From positions 21,933,001-21,997,000 of the forward strand of contig JAYKYS010000008.1 in the NCBI GenBank assembly GCA_036924285.1: a stretch of 64,000 nucleotides of DNA. Direction: 5' to 3'. Below the pieces are notes generated by a model. That model did not search any database and was not told where the DNA came from. It worked only from the letters and a program-made list of their open reading frames with translations. The translations under genes were made by a program, and so were the position numbers. This DNA comes from Asterella californica. Its lineage: Eukaryota > Streptophyta > Marchantiopsida > Marchantiales > Aytoniaceae. How positions within the stretch are numbered: the stretch's first letter is position 1; every line of letters starts with the position of its first letter. Positions 48,881 to 59,128 of this stretch are shown here, piece by piece.

Positions 48881-50163
48881 TACTGGAGTCATATCGATGC
48901 AGTGCATAGGGTGGTACAGTAGGTACGTACATAAGGCCCGGAGTGATGCAGTATAAGGGTTTCCTGCTATAATGTTCCTCCTGAGCGCATCAGTGTTTTG
49001 CGAACAACGGTGGACATATAGGGAATGTCGTTGTGTTAAGGTGGATTCTAAAATGTATTGTCTTTTCTTTTAGGTGTGCTTTCCTGTTATGATGAGGTTC
49101 AACGAGTGCTTGAAGTTTATTTCCATTTAAGTGCTTTAATTCTATCCATTTTGTTTTTTCTCGAAAGGTATGTTTTCTGAACGTGATATTTAGTAGTATG
49201 TGCTTCCGTCAACTATAGCGCACTTTTTAACTTTTATCACTTCTCATTTCGCCACTTTTTTCTTTACTAATCTTGGTTTCTTTCTCTAGGGTGGTCTAGA
49301 GGTTTAAAAAGAAAATTAATCTCTAGCGGCTAAAGCGAAAGTGAAGCCAAAAGTGCCGTAGTGGTTGAGGACGTGCACTTTTGGCTTCTTTCGCTTTTGC
49401 CGCGAAGGTTGTATCAGACAATCAGTTTTTCTTACGCGTAACTATTTCGTAGATTACACCTTTTCCTTGATTAAGAGTTGAGTTAAAAGTCGTTAAACCC
49501 CTCCTGTTCCTGTTTGAGCTTCTAGTCACTAGGAGTAGTTCATGTGACTTGGTGATCGAATTGTACCCAGGGTTGGTGTATCAACCTGGAAATGTACCGC
49601 ACATCAACTGCGTGAATGAAAATTGAGGAAATCAATAGTTGACAGAATTCCTATGCTTTTCACTTGTGAATGGTGGAAAATTTAAGAACCAAATAAGTAG
49701 CCTCATGGCACTTACACTCAATGGGAGTGAGAGAAGTTAAGATGATTTCCTCCTGCATCTTACAGGAACACCAGGAGTTAGATAGTAGTGAATACTATTG
49801 ATATCTCAGTCCATTTTCTCTCACAACCGGATTGCAAATGCTGGAGCTGAGAAAATGTAAAGCTTCATTTATATCGTTATATTACAAATTTTCTCCCACT
49901 TAGTGCTTGAGGAGATTCAACCGTCCTAGAAGCCGAAGGAACAATCTACATGGAGATATAGTGACCGAAATCTCGAATGACGATTTGAATTCTTGAACAC
50001 TGTGCTACAACTACCATTCCGCAGCCAGTCGCGGTCAGGAGAATTTTTCTACTCAAAGTGACATTTTCAACTAATTTCATCCGTATTCCTGCCGCTGAAG
50101 GAGGAAATTGTCAGCAAGTTCCTATAATCGAGTTACTGTGGCAAAACCAAGCTTGGATAAATC
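48881..50163. other. Intergenic region downstream of PSBS
   Basis: There is no supported gene. The 3' flank of PSBS lies at the high-coordinate end. The only structured feature I see is the long hairpin at 49326-49403. Confidence 0.5.
49326..49403. ncRNA. Isolated long hairpin, possible small-RNA precursor
   Basis: A 31-nt arm (49326-49356, starting GCGGCTAAAGCG) pairs with 49375-49403, leaving one 2-nt bulge and one A/T mismatch and an 18-nt loop. A stem of about 29 pairs with few bulges is in the range of a short plant microRNA foldback, but it could also be a small inverted-repeat relic. There is no known microRNA that I recognise in either arm. Strand and transcription are unknown. Confidence 0.35.
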
Positions 50164-51605
50164 CTAGTTTTCAATCTCGTCGTCGTTGATGAACTTTCCA
50201 GTTCCAGGGTTGATTGCAGCGACGAAGAAGAAAATGACGTTGAACAAAATCAAGGGCTCAATTTCGGTGATGGGAAGACCGGTCTCAAAGTTCAATTGAG
50301 CTAAAGTCCCCTTTCCTGTGATGATCTCACCAATGATGGAGAAAGCAATACCGAGCTGTGCAAGTCGTCCCACGAAAAGTTCATTGGCCTTGGTAAACCC
50401 GAAAGTCGGTCCTGAAAGAGAACGCACATGTCAGCAAAAGCTGAAACTCTGGTACGAGAAAAGAAATATGACTACGTTCACAACATGGTTACGTCGTTTG
50501 GTGACCTACCCTTCGGGTTCAGTCCCAACGCAGCCTTGAACCCCTTTCCGGGTGCGATAACTCCCCCAGTGTTGGCGTCCTCGACGTCATCCACGAATTT
50601 TCCTCGGTCGCCAAGAGCACCAATAGCTCCCAGCAAGGTGAAGAGAATGAAGAAGAGCAGCAGAGGCTCGGTCTCGGTCAGAGGAATGCCGGTCTCGAAG
50701 TCGAACTGGGCAAGGGTACCCTTACCCGTGAGTGCTTCCCCGAGAATGGAGGCCTACATCATGGAGAGGCTCAGGATTACTCTTTAATCGTCTCAGGATG
50801 AGCTTGCAGTTCATACAATATTACAGTCGGTAGATAGATATTCATGCGTGAAGGTGACAGAATGCTTAGCAACAATAGTTACCGAGAACCCAAGCATGGC
50901 CACTCGTCCGACGAAGAGTTCATTTTGCTTAGTAAAACCTATTCCTCCTGAAGTACCGAAGATACCATCCTCTGTAACCGGCTTAGATGGCTTCTTCTCA
51001 ACCTGCGAACATCAATGTCAGACTGGTAAGGAAGCATGGAATCAAAGAGTAATGCAGGCACGAAATTCTGCCAAGGTCATTCTTAGATACACCACATGTG
51101 TGTTACAGACAACCTCGAGCCACTAATCAAGTGCGAGGCAAGACTCAAGTCATCAATTCAAATTTCACTGGCAAGCTCCGACAACGTGTCTCTAGCAAGT
51201 TGCACTTAATACGAGAGAAGGGCAATCTAAGAGTAGCCAAAGGATCAGAGGAGATCAACTCGAGACGAAACTGACAATATATATACTACTACACCTGAGA
51301 TCCCGAACTGTACCCATGTACACCGATCATGTGCATTTGAGCACCACATTAGAGGAGAATCGGGGGAGATGACAAACCTTCTTAGGGGCTTCCTTCTTCG
51401 CGAAGAGAGCAAACACCTTCCCTGAGCGGGAGACGCCGACCTGGCTTCTGCTTCCAGCAGCGAAAGATGGGACAGTCGAGCTGTGAAGAGAAGAGAGCTG
51501 CTTGATTAAGAGCGGCTGCGCCTTCAAACTGCTCTCAGACACATTCACATTCCTGTTCAGAGCGACGGCAGTCAAGCTGCGGGCCAACATTGTTGCCTGA
51601 GCCAT
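50164..51605 (-). CDS. PSBS: Photosystem II 22 kDa protein PsbS
   Basis: PsbS is the thylakoid protein that senses lumen acidification and triggers rapid non-photochemical quenching. Minus-strand exons are 51605-51378, 51002-50883, 50753-50510 and 50411-50164. All are in phase and give about 279 aa, near the usual 265-275. Exon 1 encodes a Ser-rich plastid transit peptide (MAQATMLARSLTAVAL start). The mature part is the expected internal duplication: GFTKQNELFVGRVAMLGF and GFTKANELFVGRLAQLGIAF open the two halves. Each is followed by a TGKGTLAQ loop, an FETG(I/L)P lumenal loop with the conserved acidic residue, and EPL.LF at the start of the next membrane span. Four membrane spans result. Donor and acceptor sites are normal apart from donors GTTTGT and GTAGGT. 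No stop or frameshift interrupts it, so the gene looks intact. Confidence 0.97.
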
Positions 51606-53292
51606 GATTATAGCCCCTTGTACCCAACTAGACTGAACGTGTCGTTCGCACGAAGAAGAGATGCAAGCTTTCAGGCCGTGTGCGCTGGGGACTGCGAGTG
51701 GAATGATCGGAGTGTGAAGAAATGGGCACTAGAGATGCCACTTAACGATCATCGAGCTTTCCTACACCCGCTGCTGTAAAATTTCAGTTTTCCTCTGTAT
51801 TACAGGAATGATCAGAATTCAGCCGTTAGATCAAGACCTGGACCGTCACGATCAGTTTGGACCACAAAACGACCTTGCTGACTGGGTGGAGAGGTAGGGC
51901 AATCACGAGAGGTCCAGGGGCTTTCACTCAATGTAGGGCCCCAGTGATTTCCAGCCTCGGTTCCAGACTAATCTTTTCATTGCGAGGCTGTCCCGAGCCT
52001 TGAACAGCCACCCGATTTCAATCTTCGCAGGAGCCAGTTGTATGCATTCATGCCACCACGCTGAGCTTCAAATTATACTACATTTCAATATGCCGCTCCA
52101 AATTGCCTAGTGCTCGTCCCGTTTGTGAACCAGCACATCCCTCATCGCAGCGGACAAGAAGCTCCAAGATCAGGATCTTGGTGATCTCGTAGGAGCATGA
52201 ACCTGCCCGCCCCACACTGTTCCTGTGACGTTTTCTTTCGAATCTTCAGACTTCATATACCACCCGCTTCTCAAAGTACATCAAAATACACAGAGGAATA
52301 CAGGAGCATGAACCTTCACCGGCATCGTTCTCCAAAGACTAACTTCATTGAGATATCAAGCCGTAAAGGATTCTGGGAGTAAAAGGTTTCGCAACTTTTG
52401 TATTTTGGAGGGCATTGATGTACGAGATAGCATCTTCCGCAGTCGATCCAGTTGATAAACCACGATCTCATTTGATAAACTACGTATATGTTATTCTTAT
52501 AAATCATGACTTTTAAATATTATTCCATTTGAATCGTTGAATCATGTAAAACCTCTCGATCTTTATATTCTCATTTTCTTTTACATTGTGCAAAACACGA
52601 GAGTGGTCGTGGCTTCTCAATCCTAAACCCCACTCCTAAACCCCACTCCCTCCCTTGGCTTGTGCTATACTTAAACCATTTTTGCGTTTTCCTCTTCGTA
52701 AGTTTCCGAAGTATATATTTGACAACTTGTCGCAAAGATTGTGGTTTATTGAACAGACCGACTTGGTTTATCAAATGAAAATCTTTTAAAGACATAAAAT
52801 CATTCAAGTTATAACTGCACTTGTATGGATATTGTGGAACTCAGCTAATATGACGTGCATTTTTGCATCAGATTTTACACTTGTCACGATGTGAAAATTA
52901 GTATGAACGGTGCATGAATCGTTACTATACTTTCTTCAGAAAGTTATTCATCAAAGTCACGAGCAAGATCAAGATCCATGAAAGCAAAATTCACTTGATG
53001 TCAGGGAAAGAGCATTATAAAAACGTATAAAAACGTCACAATCCACAAAGTCTCAGGTTGAGGTTTTATTTGGATACACCATTCTGTCGATGGCTTATGT
53101 CATATACAAACCACTGAAAGGAGCACTCTATATTTCATGGTAAACCATATCAATTAGAGGTTCGTGTACAGCACAAACCACGAGAAGGAGTGGTTTTTCG
53201 GTCATAAATTATTCCTCGAGGAGAGTGGAATGTTTAAGACTGAGAAGTGAGGACTATGATCGTGATTTTCATAGCGAAAAAGATAAAATAAA

Positions 53293-53710
53293 TTAACAGT
53301 GGCATATCAATCACTGTGGTACAAATGTGAACCAAACCTTAACAGTGGCATATGAATTCTCGATCTTGAAAAGTGTATCCATTTCCATCTTAAACCCGTG
53401 ACTAATATTGGGATTATGAGTTGTCTGAACCTAGTCATTGGTGTCTGGAAGAACATCGATGGTTTATCAGTGACATATATAACCCACGAAAAGATACAAA
53501 GGGAAAAAAGACAGGAATGGATTATCTAACCTCAACCATGTATTCCTTTTTGTAATATTAACCAACCGAGTCTAAACAATGGCATACCAATTTCTTTATC
53601 TTAACCGAGTCTAAACAAGGGTTTATCACTTTTCCAAACTTAAACTGAACATAAACAGTGGCATATCAGTTTTTGGACCAAAATCGAGCCTAAACTGTGG
53701 TTCACCAGTT
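53293..53710. repeat. Degenerate repeat with TAAACAGTGGCATAT core
   Basis: Copies of the core TAA(A)CARTGGCATAY occur near 53293, 53338, 53572 and 53652. A weaker version, TAAACTGTGGTTCACCAG, lies near 53689. Spacing is irregular, so this is a decayed minisatellite-like patch and not a regular array. Confidence 0.45.
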
Positions 53711-54060
53711 CTACGAAACCTATGGTGTATGGGGAAAAGATCGATGGAAACTGGAAATACAAAGGGAAAAAAAGAGGCTAAAATGGTTTATGTCCTGAAT
53801 TAATATATTATAGTTTAGTCGAGGTCTAGGATAGAAAATCTAATATGATATTTAGAGAAACTGGTATACCATTTTTTTTGTCTTGGTTTCGCAAACTTGA
53901 CATGCTGTAGAGATCGTTCGGTTTAAAACTGGAAATTTGTCAAACCACTCTTAAAGGTTCTTAGAGGGATAGGTAAAGAAAATATAGACGTTAAAGTGAT
54001 TTCTGCGGTTGGAACCATATAAGCTGTACGTTAAACATAAAAAGAGCAGGAACATACATG

Positions 54061-54077
54061 GTTTACGTGACATAAAC
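54061..54077. repeat. Palindromic module, copy 1
   Basis: GTTTACGTGACATAAAC is a near-perfect 17-nt palindrome preceded by CATG and followed by CTTTGAAAGGTAATGGTTTA. The second copy lies at 56729-56745. Confidence 0.6.
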
Positions 54078-55021
54078 CTTTGAAAGGTAATGGTTTAATA
54101 TATAGATAAATCATTTCTTTCGGTGGTTAGGTACCATCTAAACCATTTTTGCCTTTTCTTTCTGTTTGTTTTGTTTTGTTTTATATGTGAAGAACCATCA
54201 ATCATAGTTCTATAATCCATTGTCTAGTTCCAGAAAAGTTATATTCAGCTATAGTTTGGATATGGTTTAGGTCTGGAAAGTGATATACCACAGTGTAGAA
54301 TGGAACATTTGATATAGATTGTTTTTTTTATCAAATGTTTGGAACATTTGATATTATAATTTCGGTTTGAGTTCGAGACATTGATATGCTACCGTTATGA
54401 TTCAATTCATGGTTGAGAAACCGATAAACCAAGTTAAGGGGTTGGCAGAGGGATAAGAAAAGAAACTACCTTGAAAAAGATGCTAAAACTACTGCAGCTA
54501 AGCCGTGTCCCGAACCATATAGAGTACGTTTTAACCCCCGGATAATAGACCAGGTAACCAGGAAGAACTCATTTTGCGGGTGGTGTGCTGTCTGTTAACA
54601 AAGAAATTTAACCCTTATGCATAAATATATATGCATGCAACATTACCTTCTGGCTAGAAAGAAAGATGAACACAAGCAGAAAATTAGAGCAAAAATTTAC
54701 TTTCATTACTGGTTATAAGTATTCCAGAGAAAAAGATAGCGTTGTATGACATGATAAAAATAATTAAAAACTTTGAGAAACAGAAGCGTAACTGATTAAA
54801 AAAAGAACCATGAACTTTAACAGATTACGGTGATACTTGTTCCAGACAGAAAGTTAAATTTATATTTCTAAAATACTTACTTTATTGTAGACCACCAGTG
54901 TTACTTATTCGAGATAAAATAGAAATGCTAAATTTATATTTATAAAAATATAAAATTTATTATAACTGGATGCATAACCATCAAAATAAGAAAAATAAAA
55001 CTATAAGCATTGCGAGAAGCA

Positions 55022-55055
55022 GTGCTCCACTTACGAAATAAAAAAAGTGGAGCAC
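55022..55055. other. 11-bp perfect hairpin
   Basis: GTGCTCCACTT (55022-55032) and its exact complement (55045-55055) flank an A-rich 12-nt loop. It is one of three compact hairpins in this AT-rich stretch, all next to GCATGC or GAGCAC words. Confidence 0.6.
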
Positions 55056-55366
55056 CTCATGAAAATGTATTCTCACTTTTATTTGTCGTTTTATTTATAC
55101 TCGGTTTATAGATTGTTTCAAGAGATAGAAAGAAAAAAGAAAATGTATTGTGAGACAGCAATGCAGGTTTTCATTAGTCCGTGATTAAAATAAAACTTTA
55201 ATTTTTTATACAAACTGCCATTGAACATCAGCTGGGTGATTATGCCTAAAATACTTTTGTTGATAGTGTTTGCATGCGAAAATAAGTTAAATAAAATCTT
55301 AATCAAAGCTATCCAATAGTTTTTACACTCTATGATTCACTTCAAAGCTAACTGGTAGTATGCGTA

Positions 55367-55395
55367 TTCACCTCCTCCATCATGGAGAAGGTGAA
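55367..55395. other. 14-bp hairpin with one mismatch
   Basis: TTCACCTCCTCCAT and ATGGAGAAGGTGAA are separated by one base and pair at 13 of 14 positions. Its CACCT.CTCC core resembles the first hairpins of the repeats at 12.5 and 13.0 kb. GGCATGCTC follows. Confidence 0.6.
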
Positions 55396-56728
55396 AAGCG
55401 GCATGCTCATTTATAATTATAAGTAATAAATTAATCTTTTTTTATAATGAATATCCATTTGGTACCAGGTTCTCAGTCTTATAGTTCGGAATTGCGTTTT
55501 AACTTGCTATTGTTATGGATTATGCTGGATATGTCCGCAGTTCTCAGTTCATTTAACATTCAATATTTATATAAAATATTTATATTAGTTTAATATAAAG
55601 TTCTAAGAGAATATTTTACATATTTTTTAGTACAAAAGGAGAACGAAAGTGTCTCAAAGTTTAATGCATGTTTTATGGTAAAATTTTTATATACAGATCT
55701 TACCGAAGTATAGGAAGCATGCTATCGTTTTTTCTGGAACATGACGTATTAAGAAACGAACAAAGCTAACCACTTCTAGGAATTTTCTACACGCAATGAA
55801 CAGGGAGTGCCCATTCAGAGCACCTGCATATGCGCCTAGACCTAGTTCGATCACTGTTAGACTAATAAATTAAACATTATTAGTGTGCTTTGACTTTACC
55901 TTGTCCAATGAGAGAACTTTATATATGTCTTTGTCACTCCGGTTGTTTCTCCAGACCACCCTAAACTTGTCAGGATTTTATTTTTAAATATGATCACACT
56001 GTTCATAGTTTAGTGATAAGTGAACAAAAGAAGACAAATTGATTTCTTTCCTTGACAAGCCGGAGCTTTATTATCCAGATTGAGTGCGTAGTACTGTATG
56101 GTTTATGGGTTTACTTCTCAAATGACCAAGTGTTCAAATAACAAGATCTGGTTTCGTCCGTGTGATTAGAAATTTTCTGTAAATAGTACTTTTGTTCTTT
56201 CTTTATTTTGATATTGTCTTTTTCTTGTCTATTCTTACTATTGTATTCTTACTATTCTCATATTTAGACGTAGGTTTTCTAGACGTTCTTATATAAGAAA
56301 GGTCTAGAATATATTTTGTTCTAAAATGTTTTCTTCTGAACTTCCGCTTCGTCACCTTCGACCTCAATAATTTCAGAACTGTACTGTCAGCTTTAAAGTA
56401 AGATGCAAGCTGTTTACAGAAGAATTAGAGAAGAATTTGCGGTCTGAAACCTATTCTAAACTAATCAACTTCATTAATTTTTTCCCGTACTTAACGGTTG
56501 TCTTCTTCTTTCTGTTTGCCTAAAGTTCGCCCAGCATGCATATTATTCACTTCAGAACTATTACTGAATATCGATTGAAAATCGTTGAAACTAGTTAATT
56601 GTGATTTCTTGGAACAAAACTGTATCTTCTCTCTAACCTAAAATACTCGAGGAAGAAGAAAAAATATTTTCATTTCCTTATTTTTTTACCAGCAACATCT
56701 GGGGTTTAACCTTGGAAAATGCGGCATG

Positions 56729-56745
56729 GTTTATGTGACATAAAC
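56729..56745. repeat. Palindromic module, copy 2
   Basis: GTTTATGTGACATAAAC is a perfect 17-nt palindrome around a central G. It is followed by TTTTCAAAG and the near-palindrome GTGGTTTAAATATAAACCAC at about 56757. Confidence 0.65.
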
Positions 56746-57285
56746 TTTTCAAAGTTGTGGTTTAAATATAAACCACTCTGCAACATAAACCACTCTGCAA
56801 AGGTTTATGCAGTACCTAAAACTTTCTTCCCAGCATCGAAATTGACCGGTGATCGCGGTAGACAGGACCATCTCGCCAAATACTACACGACCCTGTTGCT
56901 TACGGTACATATGAAAGATCTCACTCGTAGCATTGAGTGGTTAATCGGTAAAGGATTTCTGGAATTAGTCAAAAGTTTACGAAAATACTTGATGAAACCT
57001 TAAGAGAGAATAATAAGCATGCTACTTTGTTATCGGAAAACATAAATATTATGTGTAAATTTTGTACTAAGTTCTAAAGAGAAATGATTATATCTCTAAG
57101 TATTAAAATTATGTTAATTAGTTCTGGAATGGCAAGACTATCTAAAAATAACCCATAAGGGAAATGTGGACCACTGTGTTTCCAGAAGTACATATTCCAG
57201 AGGATGCTAGCCCGCAAGTATTAATTAATCTGGGTTTAATTTATTACCAAACCTTTCCAGAAAGTAGGCAATAAATAGAGCATGC

Positions 57286-57305
57286 CACCCTCTTGGAAGA
57301 GGGTG
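57286..57305. other. 9-bp perfect hairpin
   Basis: CACCCTCTT and AAGAGGGTG are separated by GG and preceded by GAGCATGC. The core again matches the CACCTCTTC/GAAGAGG hairpins at 12.5 and 13.0 kb, suggesting a dispersed hairpin family. Confidence 0.6.
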
Positions 57306-58529
57306 ATTAGCACGCTCCCTAATAGTTAAAAATAACATGTGAAGTTTCAGATTTAATCTCAAGAATTACACTAACTATATATACAAATTATGTTAATCAT
57401 GATAAAAGTATTCCTTACATTTTTCAACGTAACAGTTTGGAGAGACCTTTTCTCTTCTTCTTTTTCTCCAAAACTCCTTCTTGTACATATGGTCTGCTCG
57501 TGTTGAGGGCCGCTACGAACCTCATGACCCTACTGCCCTTACACACTCCGTCCATTAACCCTTAGCAAAAATTATCCCGTTCTCTTCTAGTATAACAACT
57601 CTTTTCATAAATGTTTTAAACTGTAGTGATGAGATTGAACTTAAACATATTAAACTGAAACAACCACAGGGTTTGAAACTCGAAACTTTTAACAAAAATT
57701 TCTTGAATCTCCCTTATCAGATAAACGAATGAAACTGGATAGAATTACATTTCAAGTATTAAACCATCAAGCCTTAGAGTGTTGTGTCTAGCCTTCACTA
57801 AAAACTAGGGAAAGCAGGCAGAGACTTCAACAGGTAAGCAGATGAACCTATAGCAATCATTACAGAGCTCACAAAACGAGTAAAACATATGTCAAAAAGA
57901 ATTATTTGAAAAAATTTAGGATTCAACATATGTCAATCGACTTCGGGGAAATTATTCACTCATAGCTCGAACGAATTGTAATGTTTCTACGGCACTTTTA
58001 AAGATATAGAGTCCTCCTAACAAATTAATATACCAAATCCATACCAATCTTTACAGCAGTCAAACCTCGAGTTAGACTATGTTCGAGTGCTTATTTAGCA
58101 TTTACTTCTTCAAATTATCATGATATGTTACAGGAGTTGCGCGGTATAATATGCATGTTTCTTGAGGTTTCCATTGGAAGGAAGAACAAGTACAAGCACT
58201 AAAATGAAAACTGAATAGGCATCCCCAACGTACTTGTACACGGACCGTTCAAGAAACGAGCGTTAAGTTAACGAAACGACGGAAGGAAATGACTCGTTGG
58301 CTGCCGCTTATTTAGTGGTAAGCGGGGATTTAATAAATTTCGGGGCTGCCTTCGCCGGCAAGTGGGGACGTGATTTAAATGTTCAGCCGTTGCCGCGTAT
58401 TAAATATCTGGGGCCGTTGTCTGCCGAGAATAATCTGCGGACGTCTGCGAGGTCACCCACTTCTTCGGACCGGGGACGTAATATCATTGGGGGGCCGTTG
58501 CCTGCCGCCGAGATTTCTATTGTTCGCCG

Positions 58530-58783
58530 TTTTTTCAGTCTGTGATGCAAGGCGGTATGACGGACGGAATGGCCGCTTTGGTATCATTTCAGAATTTCGT
58601 GCGGACCTCGCTGCTCCTCGCGCGTTCTTTGCTCGTCGATCGGTTCAGTTCGCTGTCTGCCGCATTTTTTCAGTCTGCGAGGCAAGGCAGTATGGCGGAC
58701 GATATGGTCGGTTCGGTATCATTTCAGAATTTCGCGCGGACCTCGCTGCTCCTCGTGCGTTCCTTGCTCGTCGATCGGTTCAG
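58530..58783 (+). repeat. 135-bp tandem duplication, open in frame
   Basis: Bases 58530-58664 and 58665-58783 (second copy incomplete) share GGTATCATTTCAGAATTTCG and TTGCTCGTCGATCGGTTCAG. The period is exactly 45 codons, so all frames that are open stay open across it. One frame repeats the peptide NGRFGIISEFRADLAAPRAF. Substitutions between copies show the duplication is not recent. Confidence 0.85.
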
Positions 58784-59128
58784 AAATTCATGTAATTGCG
58801 CGGATGCGTGCTTCCCTTCTCGACTTCACGAGTTTTTCTCTGTGTCCCTGCCTTCGTTCGTTCGCTGCCCTTGCTGCTCGTCACTTTCTCAGTCGTGCCT
58901 TGCGATCTTCTTGTTTGCAGGGAGCGGTCGATGGATTTGCTTGCCCGTGCTGTTGTTTCTTCGTTTTTTATTGATTCAAATTGACCAGTCTTTGCACTAA
59001 CCTTCGTGTCGTGTTCTTTCTTCGCTGTAACTCAGCGAGGAAGAACTCGACGGATTGGATGCTGCTCTCGTTGTCGATAGCGATGCGGACTCGACGGATT
59101 GTCTTCTCTACGTTTCTTCTTGCAGACG

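Larger units (their letters stand above)
51606..58250. other. AT-rich region with small palindromes, no gene
   Basis: After the PSBS 5' flank, the sequence from about 52.4 kb is strongly AT-rich with only short open frames. It holds recurring TGGTTTA/TAAACCA words, a repeat around GTGGCATAT (53.3-53.7 kb), two copies of a palindromic module (54061, 56729) and three short hairpins at 55022-55055, 55367-55395 and 57286-57305. Nothing supports a coding gene. Confidence 0.55.

Noticed and set aside
52621..52650. Two copies of CCTAAACCCCACT
   Set aside because: A single short duplication of a telomere-like word, too small to be meaningful.
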